A stretch of 23,097 bases of DNA. Origin: JBDUCV01 sp040003255. GTDB taxonomy: Bacteria; Actinomycetota; Actinomycetes; Mycobacteriales; Jatrophihabitantaceae. The DNA is taken from the NCBI GenBank assembly GCA_040003255.1, contig JBDUCV010000035.1:1-23097 (forward strand). Reading direction: 5' to 3'. How positions within the stretch are numbered: position 1 is the stretch's first letter; each line of letters starts with the position of its first letter. Shown piece after piece: positions 14,749-21,657 of this stretch. Under the pieces are notes generated by a model that did not search any database, was not told where the DNA came from, and was given only the letters and a program-made list of their open reading frames with translations. The position numbers were made by a program, and so were the translations under genes.

Positions 14749-16473
14749 TCAGCTGACCCGAGCCGCTCGGTTAAGTGCGCTGACCACCCCGCGCAGCGAC
14801 GCTTGCACGATCGACTCGCTGATGCCCACCCCCCACAACACCAGCTCGCCCACTTCGATCTCGAGGTAGGCGGCAGCTTCGGCATCCCGTCCGGATGTCA
14901 GCGCGTGCTCGGCGTAGTCCAGCACCCGCACCGGCACACCACCCAGGCCGATATCGATACCCGACAGCGCTGCGCAGAACGCCGCGATCGGCCCATTGCC
15001 GACGCCGGTCAGCTCGTAGTCGCGGCCGAAGGCCCGCACCGTGGTGGCGATGCGTTCCGTGCCGTCGTCGCTGGTCGACGCGAAGCGGACCACTTCGAAC
15101 TCGCCGCTCGCGAGGTATTCGTCGGCGAAGATCTGCCACATCTGCGAAGCGCTCACCTCGCCGCCCTCGCCGTCGGTGTGGCGTTGGATGACGTGGCTGA
15201 ACTCGATCTGCAACCGCCGTGGCAGATCGAGGTGGTGGTCGGCCTTCATGATGTAGGCCACCCCGCCCTTGCCAGACTGTGAGTTCACCCGGATTACCGC
15301 TTCATAGGAGCGGCCGACGTCCTTGGGGTCGATCGGCAGGTAGGGGACGTGCCACGGCAGGTCGCCTACTGGTCGGTCGGCCACCGCAGCGTCGCGGTCC
15401 ATCGCGTCGAACGCCTTCTTGATCGCATCCTGGTGCGAGCCGGAGAAAGAGGTGTAGACGAGATCGCCGACGTAGGGATGGCGCTCGTGGACGCCGATGC
15501 GGTTGCAGTACTCGACGGTGCGACGGATCTCGTCGATGTCGCCGAAGTCGACCTGCGGGTCGATGCCTTGACTGAACAGGTTCAGCCCCAGCGTCACCAG
15601 GTCGACGTTGCCGGTGCGTTCACCATTGCCGAACAGGCAGCCCTCGACCCGATCCGCGCCGGCCAACATCGCCAACTCGGCGTCGGCGACGGCGGTGCCA
15701 CGGTCGTTGTGGGTATGCACGCTGAGCGCGATGTGCTCGCGCCGGGACAGGTTGCGCGACATCCACTCGATCTGGTCGGCGAAGACATTCGGTGTGCTGC
15801 GTTCCACGGTGCAGGGCAGGTTCAGCACGATCTCGCGGCCGGCCTGAGGCTGCCACACGTCCATGACCGCTTCGCAGATCTCGAGCGCGAAGTCCGGTTC
15901 GGTGTCCATGAAGATCTCCGGGGAGTACTCGTAGCCGAAGTCGGTGCTCGGCAGGTAGGTCTCGGCAAACTTGATCACCGCCTGGGTGCCTTGTGTCGCT
16001 ACCGCCCGGCATTCCGGGCGCCCGTCGCCGGGCCAGCCGAAGACGATTCGACGGAACACCGGGGCGGTCGCGTTGTACAGGTGGACTGTGGCCTGCGCGG
16101 CGCCGACTAGCGACTGCACGGTGCGTTCGATGAGCTCTTCGCGGGCTTGGGTCAGCACCGAGATGCGCACATCTACGGGGATCCGGTCACCCTCGATCAG
16201 CTCACGGACGAAGTCGAAGTCCGTCTGGCTCGCGGCCGGGAATCCGACCTCGATCTCCTTGTAGCCCATCCGGACGAGCAGGTCGAACATCGTCCGTTTG
16301 CGGGCTGCGTTCATCGGGTCGATCAGGGCCTGGTTGCCGTCGCGCAGATCGGTCGACAGCCAGCGCGGGGCTTGCTCGATGGCCCTCCCTGGCCAGCGGC
16401 GGTCGGGCAGATGAACGGGCGGGAACGGGCGGTAACGATGGCATGGCATCGCCGAAGGTTGCTGATTGTTCAT
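14749..16473 (-). CDS. leuA: 2-isopropylmalate synthase
   Basis: The 574-residue protein is read from ATG 16473, preceded by a weak AGAAAG about 9 nt upstream. The catalytic TIM barrel has STDLRDGNQALIDP (40-53) with Arg44 and Asp45, GYKEIEVGFPAASQTD, and VHTHNDRGTAVADAELA with the metal-binding His-x-His, then GNGERTGNVDLVTL. The C-terminal part (after about 430) is the LeuA allosteric domain that gives leucine feedback inhibition. It condenses acetyl-CoA and 2-oxoisovalerate, the first committed step of leucine synthesis. Long N-terminal extension and total length match the actinobacterial class. A leader peptide and competing hairpins lie in the 126 nt upstream, so expression is probably controlled by leucine supply. 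Confidence 0.95.
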   Translation of the reverse strand: MNNQQPSAMPCHRYRPFPPVHLPDRRWPGRAIEQAPRWLSTDLRDGNQALIDPMNAARKRTMFDLLVRMGYKEIEVGFPAASQTDFDFVRELIEGDRIPVDVRISVLTQAREELIERTVQSLVGAAQATVHLYNATAPVFRRIVFGWPGDGRPECRAVATQGTQAVIKFAETYLPSTDFGYEYSPEIFMDTEPDFALEICEAVMDVWQPQAGREIVLNLPCTVERSTPNVFADQIEWMSRNLSRREHIALSVHTHNDRGTAVADAELAMLAGADRVEGCLFGNGERTGNVDLVTLGLNLFSQGIDPQVDFGDIDEIRRTVEYCNRIGVHERHPYVGDLVYTSFSGSHQDAIKKAFDAMDRDAAVADRPVGDLPWHVPYLPIDPKDVGRSYEAVIRVNSQSGKGGVAYIMKADHHLDLPRRLQIEFSHVIQRHTDGEGGEVSASQMWQIFADEYLASGEFEVVRFASTSDDGTERIATTVRAFGRDYELTGVGNGPIAAFCAALSGIDIGLGGVPVRVLDYAEHALTSGRDAEAAAYLEIEVGELVLWGVGISESIVQASLRGVVSALNRAARVS

Positions 16474-16506
16474 CGATGCGCTTTCTGAAGTGACCGGATG
16501 GGCTTC

Positions 16507-16573
16507 GGTCGGCAGCACTACGACCCGCGGCGAGGGGGCCGACCAGACCTAGCGGTCCGGAGCCTCGCCGCGG
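16507..16573 (-). promoter_or_regulatory. Competing hairpins of the leuA leader (attenuator-like)
   Basis: Stem A pairs 16563-16573 with 16525-16535, 11 bp including the perfect CCGCGGCGAG/CTCGCCGCGG. Stem B pairs GGTCGGC (16544-16538) with GCCGACC (16513-16507). The two cross each other, so they exclude one another; a third small stem (16525-16521 with 16511-16507) also competes with B. The 5' arm of stem A lies about 6 nt after the Leu codons of the leader peptide, where a stalled ribosome would cover it. There is no T-run, so the readout may be ribosome access or Rho and not an intrinsic terminator. Confidence 0.6.
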
Positions 16574-16599
16574 CCTCGAAGGAGCAGCCCGCGCATCAT
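16549..16599 (-). CDS. leuA leader peptide with three consecutive Leu codons
   Basis: The 16-codon frame MMRGLLLRGRGEAPDR ends at TAG 16551-16549. Residues 5-7 use three different Leu codons, CTG CTC CTT, at 16587-16579. It lies 75 nt before leuA on the same strand and overlaps the first arm of hairpin A. A promoter-like pair ends 9 nt before its ATG, so the peptide would be read from a nearly leaderless message without a Shine-Dalgarno sequence. Leader peptides with Leu runs before leuA are known from actinobacteria; this individual one is inferred from position, codons and structure. Confidence 0.65.
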   Translation of the reverse strand: MMRGLLLRGRGEAPDR

Positions 16600-16608
16600 G
16601 ACGGCGTC

Positions 16609-16638
16609 AGATTAGGCCATTAGAGCTGCCGCTGTCGA
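16609..16638 (-). promoter_or_regulatory. Promoter of the leuA leader
   Basis: On the minus strand TCGACA (16638-16633, five of six matches to TTGACA) and TAATCT (16614-16609) are separated by 18 bp. The start point would fall at about 16602, two or three bases before the leader ATG. The region also serves the divergent methyltransferase gene, with a possible TATCGT -10 box at 16654-16659. Confidence 0.6.
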
Positions 16639-16693
16639 CGCCGCGTCGGTTGCTATCGTCTGCGGAAACTGCGGTCGCGACGATTGGAGACCT

Positions 16694-17269
16694 ATGCAGT
16701 TCGACTCCGACCAGCTCGACACGTTGTACACCGAGCGTTTTGGGTCGGAATCAGGCGAGCGCGCCGAGCTCTGGCAGGTGCTGTGCACGGACTTTTTTCA
16801 GAAGTGGGTTCCCGAGCAGGCCACAGTATTGGACCTTGCGGCGGGACACTGCGAGTTCATCAACAACATCAAGGCAGGTCGGCGGATCGCAATCGACGCC
16901 AACACTGCCGTCGTGCGCCACGCCGCGGCCGGAGTCGAGAGCCATGTCTGCCGCTCCAACGCGATGACCAAGATCGTCGACGACGAGGTCGACGTCGTAT
17001 TTGTCAGAAACTTCTTCGACCACATCACCCCGATCGACGATCGCGCACTCGCTGAAGCACTCGTTGCGTCAGGCTTCGAGGTGCAGAAGACGATTCCTCG
17101 CTTCTTGCCCTACACCACGAAGGGCCGACTTCCGAGCGGACCAGCGCTCGTTCGACTGTACCTACGGCTGCCGATCGCTTGGCGGGTCCTAGGTGCTCAG
17201 GCGTTCATGGTCGCTCGGTCTCGCGGTGCGTTGGCAGCTCATGCGCAGCAGGACGACCGACGCGGGTAA
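16694..17269 (+). CDS. SAM-dependent methyltransferase-like protein with an apparent internal deletion
   Basis: The 191-residue frame starts at ATG 16694 with GGAGA just upstream. It begins DSDQLDTLYTERFGSESGER and has the SAM-binding motif I VLDLAAGHCEF (45-55), the acidic residue of IAIDAN and VDVVFVRNFFDHIT. In the family as I remember it (about 230-240 residues), the strand ending NFFEHI is followed by a VLRPGG segment and PNIRY before a second motif of the type FFDHITPIDD. Here the first motif runs directly into ITPIDDRALAEAL; roughly 40-45 residues with strands beta4-beta5 seem to be missing, in frame. The C-terminal part (IPRFLPYTTKGRLP, ALVRLYLRLPIAWRVLGAQA) is well kept. Activity is doubtful. 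The gene stands divergent from leuA and 22 nt upstream of the dehydrogenase gene. Confidence 0.65.
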   Translation: MQFDSDQLDTLYTERFGSESGERAELWQVLCTDFFQKWVPEQATVLDLAAGHCEFINNIKAGRRIAIDANTAVVRHAAAGVESHVCRSNAMTKIVDDEVDVVFVRNFFDHITPIDDRALAEALVASGFEVQKTIPRFLPYTTKGRLPSGPALVRLYLRLPIAWRVLGAQAFMVARSRGALAAHAQQDDRRG

Positions 17270-17291
17270 AGCACAATCGAGGAGACTCCAG

Positions 17292-18725
17292 ATGACTGAC
17301 CGCACAGTTCGTAACTTTGTCGATGGGGAGCGCGTTGCCGCGGTCGATGGGCGCTCGGCCGATCTGATCGACCCGTCCACCGGAGAGGTCTTCGCCTCGG
17401 CGCCGGTGAGCGGGCCGGAAGACGTCGACCGGGCGTACGCCGCTGCTGCGAGCGCGTTCGAGACCTGGCGTGACACGACGCCTGGCGAACGGCAGCGGGC
17501 GCTGCTGAAGTTCGCTGACGCGCTCGAGGCGCGCGGCGAGGAGCTCGTCGCGGCCGAGAGCGAGAACACCGGCAAGCCGATCGCGCTCACGATGTCCGAA
17601 GAGTTGCCGCCGATGGTCGACCAGCTTCGGTTCTTCGCCGGCGCTGCGCGGCTGCTGGAGGGCAAGAGTGCGGGCGAATACCTGGCCGGACACACGTCCT
17701 ACGTCAGGCGCGAGCCGGTGGGCGTGGTCGGCCAGGTGGCGCCGTGGAATTACCCGATGATGATGGCGGTGTGGAAGTTTGCGCCCGCGATCGCGGCCGG
17801 GAACACCGTCGTGCTCAAGCCGAGCGACACCACCCCGGTTTCCACCGTCTTGATGGCCGAGATCGCCGCGGAGTTTCTGCCGCCGGGCGTGCTCAACGTC
17901 GTGTGCGGTGACCGGGACACCGGGCGAGCGCTGGTGGCGCACAAGACGCCGGCGATGGTATCGATCACCGGATCAGTGCGCGCCGGGTACGAGGTGGCCG
18001 CCGCGGCGGCGCAGGACCTCAAGCGGGTACATCTCGAACTCGGCGGCAAGGCGCCGGTGCTGGTGTTCGACGACGCCGACATCCCGGCCGCCGCCGAGGG
18101 AATCGCCGGCGCGGGTTACTTCAACGCGGGGCAGGACTGCACGGCGGCCACCCGCGTCCTGGTCGCGCCGCGCATCGCCGATGACTTCGCTGAAGCGCTC
18201 GCCGAACAGGCCCGTGCCACGCACACCGGGCCCCCATCCGACACCGGCGCTGACTATGGCCCGCTGAACAACGCGGGCCAGCTCGATCGGGTGGGCGGCA
18301 TGCTGTCGCGGCTGCCCGACCATGCTCGGGTACTCACCGGTGGCGCGCAGCAGGGCGAGCGGGGCTATTTCTGGCAACCCACGGTCGTTAGCGAATTGCA
18401 GCAGGACGACGAGGCGATCCAGTCCGAAATCTTCGGTCCGGTCATCACTGTCCAGCGGTTCACCGACGAGGACGAAGCGGTGCGCTGGGCGAACGGCGTC
18501 GAGTACGGGCTGGCTTCCAGTGTCTGGACGCGCGACCACGGCCGGGCCATGCGGGTGTCGCGCCGGCTGGATTTCGGCTGTGTGTGGGTCAACAGCCATA
18601 TTCCGTTGGTGGCCGAAATGCCGCATGGCGGGTTCAAGCACTCCGGGTACGGCAAGGACCTATCGATGTACGGGCTCGAGGACTACACCCGGATCAAGCA
18701 CGTTATGCACAACATCGACCACTGA
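17292..18725 (+). CDS. Gamma-aminobutyraldehyde dehydrogenase-type aldehyde dehydrogenase
   Basis: The start ATG 17292 has GAGGAG 7 nt upstream and yields 477 residues. The aldehyde dehydrogenase residues are all present: Asn153 (PWNYPMM), Glu249 (LELGGKAP) and the nucleophile Cys283 (NAGQDCTAATR), with the NAD-binding TGSVRAG. PSEIFGPV (here QSEIFGPV) and PHGGFKHSGYGKDLSMYGLEDYT with KHVMHNID at the C-terminus are typical of the PatD/Prr group, which oxidises 4-aminobutyraldehyde to GABA in putrescine breakdown. The GABA aminotransferase gene two positions downstream fits this; related substrates such as betaine aldehyde cannot be excluded. It probably heads the operon with the biotinyl carrier gene (33-nt gap) and gabT. 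Confidence 0.85.
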   Translation: MTDRTVRNFVDGERVAAVDGRSADLIDPSTGEVFASAPVSGPEDVDRAYAAAASAFETWRDTTPGERQRALLKFADALEARGEELVAAESENTGKPIALTMSEELPPMVDQLRFFAGAARLLEGKSAGEYLAGHTSYVRREPVGVVGQVAPWNYPMMMAVWKFAPAIAAGNTVVLKPSDTTPVSTVLMAEIAAEFLPPGVLNVVCGDRDTGRALVAHKTPAMVSITGSVRAGYEVAAAAAQDLKRVHLELGGKAPVLVFDDADIPAAAEGIAGAGYFNAGQDCTAATRVLVAPRIADDFAEALAEQARATHTGPPSDTGADYGPLNNAGQLDRVGGMLSRLPDHARVLTGGAQQGERGYFWQPTVVSELQQDDEAIQSEIFGPVITVQRFTDEDEAVRWANGVEYGLASSVWTRDHGRAMRVSRRLDFGCVWVNSHIPLVAEMPHGGFKHSGYGKDLSMYGLEDYTRIKHVMHNIDH

Positions 18726-18746
18726 TCGCCTGGCCGCTTGCGGGAA

Positions 18747-18752
18747 TAGCAT
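18747..18752 (+). promoter_or_regulatory. Candidate -10 box for a leaderless transcript of the biotinyl carrier gene
   Basis: TAGCAT is followed by 6 nt and ATG 18759, without a Shine-Dalgarno sequence. This would give the carrier and gabT a second, internal promoter in addition to read-through from the dehydrogenase gene. Confidence 0.35.
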
Positions 18753-18758
18753 CGCGTC

Positions 18759-18983
18759 ATGTCGCATACCGTCGCCGCCGAGATGGTCGCCAACGTCGCT
18801 CAATTGGTGGCCGGCGTCGGCGACGCCGTCACGGCAACTGACACCCTGGTGATCCTCGAGTCGATGAAGATGGAGATCCCGGTGCTCGCCGAGGTCGCTG
18901 GGGTCGTCGCCGAGCTCGCCGTCAAGGTGGGCGATGTGATCACCGAGGGCGACGTGATCGCCGTGATCGAGACCGGAGGATGA
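18759..18983 (+). CDS. Stand-alone biotin/lipoyl carrier domain protein
   Basis: This protein of only 74 residues is a single biotinyl/lipoyl domain. LVILESMKMEIPVLAEVAG contains the biotinylation motif ESMKM with Lys37 as the expected modified residue, and the barrel is completed by VGDVITEGDVIAVIE. It closely resembles the small M. tuberculosis protein TB7.3 (Rv3221c). Such proteins are substrates of biotin ligase, but their partner carboxylase is generally unclear. Here the gene sits between the aminobutyraldehyde dehydrogenase and gabT, ending with TGA one base before the gabT start. No carboxylase or transcarboxylase subunit is nearby. MKM favours biotin over lipoate. Confidence 0.88.
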   Translation: MSHTVAAEMVANVAQLVAGVGDAVTATDTLVILESMKMEIPVLAEVAGVVAELAVKVGDVITEGDVIAVIETGG

Positions 18984-18984
18984 G

Positions 18985-20319
18985 ATGACCGTCGACCAGA
19001 AGCGTCTGCTGCACACCGAGATTCCCGGACCGCGTTCGGCGCAGCTGCACGCTCGCAAGATGGCCGCGGTGCCCGCGGGGGTGGCCACTACGCTGCCGAT
19101 CTATGTCGAGCGGGCCGGCGGCGGCATCGTCGTCGACGTGGACGGCAACCAGCTGATCGATTTTGGCTCGGGCATCGCGGTGACGAGCGTGGGCAACGCC
19201 GCGCCGCGGGTGGTGCAGGCCGTGCAGGCCCAAATCGCTGACTTCACTCACACCTGCTTCATGGTCACCCCGTATGAGGAGTACGTCGCCGTCGCCGAGA
19301 AGCTGAACGAGTTGACGCCCGGCACGCACGACAAACGCAGCGCACTGTTCAACTCCGGCGCCGAGGCGGTCGAGAACGCGATCAAGGTCGCCAGGCACGC
19401 GACTGGCCGTCAGGGCGTCGTCGCATTCGATCACGCCTACCACGGTCGGACGAACCTCACCATGTCGCTGACGGCGAAGAACATGCCGTACAAGCACCGC
19501 TTCGGACCATTCGCGGGTGAGATATATCGGGTGCCGATGGCATATCCATACCGATGGCCCACGGGGCCCGACCGTTGCGCGGATGAGGCGTTCGCCGCGT
19601 TCGCCTCGCTGGTGCACGCGCAGGTGGGCGAGTCGAACACCGCCGCCGTGATCGTCGAGCCGATCCAGGGTGAGGGCGGGTTCATCGTCCCGGCGGCCGG
19701 CTTCCTGGCGCAGGTCGCGGACTGGTGCCGTGAGCACGGGATCGTCTTCATCGCCGATGAGATCCAGACCGGCTTCTGTCGAACCGGAGATTGGTTCGCC
19801 TCGTCCTTCGAGGGGGTTACCCCGGATCTGATCACGACCGCCAAGGGCATCGCCGGCGGGCTGCCATTGGCCGGTGTCACCGGCCGGGCGGAGTTGATGG
19901 AGGCCGTCCACGTAGGCGGATTGGGTGGGACGTACGGCGGCAACCCGGTCGCCTGTGCGGCCGGGCTGGCTGCGCTCGAGACGATGCAGGCTGACGATCT
20001 CGTCGGGGCCGCGCGGCGAATCGAGTCGATCATGATGCCGCGGCTGCGGGGACTGGCGGAGAAGTACGACACGGTCGGCGACGTCCGCGGCCGAGGTGCG
20101 ATGCTTGCGGTCGAGCTGGTAACCGATCAGGACTCCAAGCAGCCACACCCATCGCTGACCGCCGCAATCTCCGCGGCATGTCACCGCGAGGGGCTGATCA
20201 CGCTCACCGCCGGAACGTTCGGCAACGTGCTTCGCTTCCTGCCTCCGCTGGTTATTGGCGATGTGCTGCTCGCCGAGGGACTCGACGTCCTCGAGGCAGC
20301 GTTCGCGTCCGTCACCTGA
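18985..20319 (+). CDS. gabT: 4-aminobutyrate aminotransferase
   Basis: The 444-residue protein starts at ATG 18985, behind CGGAGGA at 18974-18980. It is a class III PLP aminotransferase: SGAEAVENAIKVAR (124-137) binds the phosphate, DHAYHGRTNLTM carries the ring-stacking aromatic residue, VEPIQGEGGF and ADEIQTGFCRTG include Asp258 that contacts the pyridine nitrogen, and Lys287 in TTAKGIAGGLPL forms the Schiff base. GTYGGNPVACAA and the start PGPRSAQLHARK are typical for GabT of actinobacteria. The enzyme transfers the amino group of GABA to 2-oxoglutarate, giving succinate semialdehyde. Together with the dehydrogenase two genes upstream it covers two successive steps of putrescine/GABA catabolism. 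No succinate-semialdehyde dehydrogenase is in the window. Confidence 0.92.
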   Translation: MTVDQKRLLHTEIPGPRSAQLHARKMAAVPAGVATTLPIYVERAGGGIVVDVDGNQLIDFGSGIAVTSVGNAAPRVVQAVQAQIADFTHTCFMVTPYEEYVAVAEKLNELTPGTHDKRSALFNSGAEAVENAIKVARHATGRQGVVAFDHAYHGRTNLTMSLTAKNMPYKHRFGPFAGEIYRVPMAYPYRWPTGPDRCADEAFAAFASLVHAQVGESNTAAVIVEPIQGEGGFIVPAAGFLAQVADWCREHGIVFIADEIQTGFCRTGDWFASSFEGVTPDLITTAKGIAGGLPLAGVTGRAELMEAVHVGGLGGTYGGNPVACAAGLAALETMQADDLVGAARRIESIMMPRLRGLAEKYDTVGDVRGRGAMLAVELVTDQDSKQPHPSLTAAISAACHREGLITLTAGTFGNVLRFLPPLVIGDVLLAEGLDVLEAAFASVT

Positions 20320-20388
20320 CCAGACCAAGCCGGGTCGACTCCTGCCGGTAGCCTGAGTGGGACCGGACAGCGACTCGAGAGGACCACC

Positions 20389-21657
20389 GTGGGGCTCGTC
20401 GTGCAGAAGTACGGCGGCTCGTCGGTAGCCGACGCCGAACGAATCAAGCGGGTCGCCGAACGGATCGTGGCCACCAAGCGGGACGGCAACGATGTGGTGG
20501 TCGTGGTGTCGGCGATGGGCGACACGACCGACGAGCTGATCGACCTGGCCGGGCAGATCACCCCGGTGCCCTCCGGACGTGAGTTCGACATGCTGCTCAC
20601 GGCCGGCGAGCGGATCTCCATGGCGTTGCTGGCGATGGCGATCAACTCCCTCGGCGACAAGGCCGAATCCTTCACCGGCTCGCAGGCAGGCGTGCTCACC
20701 ACCTCCGTCCACGGCAAGGCGCGCATCGTCGGCATCACTCCTGGACGAGTCCAGGGCAGCATCGCCGACGGCAACGTCGCGATCGTGGCCGGTTTCCAGG
20801 GCGTCAGCCCGGACACGAAGAACATCACGACGCTCGGCCGGGGCGGTTCGGACACCACCGCCGTGGCGTTGGCTGCAGCACTGGGCGCCGACGTCTGCGA
20901 GATCTATACCGACGTCGACGGGGTGTTCACCGCCGACCCCCGCATCGTCCCGAACGCGCGGCGACTGGCGACCGTGACGTATGAGGAGATGCTGGAGCTG
21001 GCCGCATGCGGGGCGAAGATCCTGCACCTGCGTTCGGTCGAGTACGGCCGGCGCTACGGCGTGCCGATCCACGTCCGCTCGTCATTCTCGAACAAACCTG
21101 GCACCACGGTTGCCGGGTCGATGGAGGATCTACCCGTGGAACAAGCCATCATCAGCGGCGTCGCGCACGACCGCAGCGAGGCGAAGGTCACCGTCGTCGG
21201 AGTGCCCGACAAGCCCGGTGAGGCGGCAGCGATCTTTCGGGAGCTCGCCGATGCCGACATCAACATCGACATGATCGTGCAGAACGTGTCGACCCGTGGC
21301 ACCGGACGCACCGATGTGTCGTTCACGCTGCCCGCTTCTGACGGCGCGCTGGCCTTGCAGACGCTGCGCAAGGTGCAGGCATCGGTGAATTTTGAGGACC
21401 TTCTCTACGACGACCACATCGGCAAGTTGTCGTTGATCGGCGCGGCCATGCGATCACATCCCGGTGTTTGCGCGGCGTTCTTCGTGGCGCTCGCCGAAGC
21501 TGGCGTCAACATCGAGATGATCTCGACGTCAGAGATCAGGATCTCGGTGGTGCTGCGCGACACCGACCTTGACGTGGCGGTGCGTGCGGTACATGACGCG
21601 TTCGAACTCGGCTCAGATGAGGACGAGGTGGTCGTGTACGGGGGGACGGGACGATGA
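20389..21657 (+). CDS. lysC: Aspartate kinase, alpha subunit (full length)
   Basis: The GTG start at 20389 is preceded by GAGAGGA, about 7 nt away, and gives 422 residues, the usual length for the actinobacterial enzyme (421 in Corynebacterium, from memory). The kinase domain begins VVQKYGGSSVADAERIKRVA and contains FTGSQAGVLT, GRGGSDTTAVALAAAL and EIYTDVDGVFTADPRIV. Two ACT domains follow: VTVVGVPDKPGEAAAIFREL with NIDMIVQNVS, and SLIGAAMRSHPGVCAAFF with INIEM-type NIEMISTSEIRISVV. They bind threonine and lysine for feedback control. It phosphorylates aspartate, the first step to lysine, threonine and methionine. The stop overlaps the asd start (ATGA). TAGCCT at 20350-20355 is a possible -10 box. 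Confidence 0.95.
   Translation: MGLVVQKYGGSSVADAERIKRVAERIVATKRDGNDVVVVVSAMGDTTDELIDLAGQITPVPSGREFDMLLTAGERISMALLAMAINSLGDKAESFTGSQAGVLTTSVHGKARIVGITPGRVQGSIADGNVAIVAGFQGVSPDTKNITTLGRGGSDTTAVALAAALGADVCEIYTDVDGVFTADPRIVPNARRLATVTYEEMLELAACGAKILHLRSVEYGRRYGVPIHVRSSFSNKPGTTVAGSMEDLPVEQAIISGVAHDRSEAKVTVVGVPDKPGEAAAIFRELADADINIDMIVQNVSTRGTGRTDVSFTLPASDGALALQTLRKVQASVNFEDLLYDDHIGKLSLIGAAMRSHPGVCAAFFVALAEAGVNIEMISTSEIRISVVLRDTDLDVAVRAVHDAFELGSDEDEVVVYGGTGR
21136..21657 (+). CDS. Aspartate kinase beta subunit from an internal in-frame start
   Basis: GTG 21136 lies in the frame of the kinase gene and has GGAGGA at 21123-21128, 7 nt upstream, the strongest Shine-Dalgarno match of the region. Starting there yields 173 residues beginning VEQAIISGVAHDRSEAKVT, that is the two ACT domains alone. 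In Corynebacterium and Bacillus the regulatory beta subunit is made in just this way from a nested start, and the Corynebacterium beta begins at the equivalent site. ATG 21121 (MEDLPVEQ) is in frame too but overlaps the Shine-Dalgarno site. Confidence 0.75.
   Translation: MEQAIISGVAHDRSEAKVTVVGVPDKPGEAAAIFRELADADINIDMIVQNVSTRGTGRTDVSFTLPASDGALALQTLRKVQASVNFEDLLYDDHIGKLSLIGAAMRSHPGVCAAFFVALAEAGVNIEMISTSEIRISVVLRDTDLDVAVRAVHDAFELGSDEDEVVVYGGTGR

Noticed and set aside
13991..14869. 292-codon plus-strand frame
   Set aside because: It overlaps the protease gene in another frame and crosses the end of leuA; no recognisable domain.
18940..21072. Very long open frame of 710 codons on the minus strand
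   Set aside because: It is opposite gabT and the kinase gene, whose catalytic motifs are intact; its translation is Arg/His/Asp-rich without any domain, a usual shadow in high-GC DNA.
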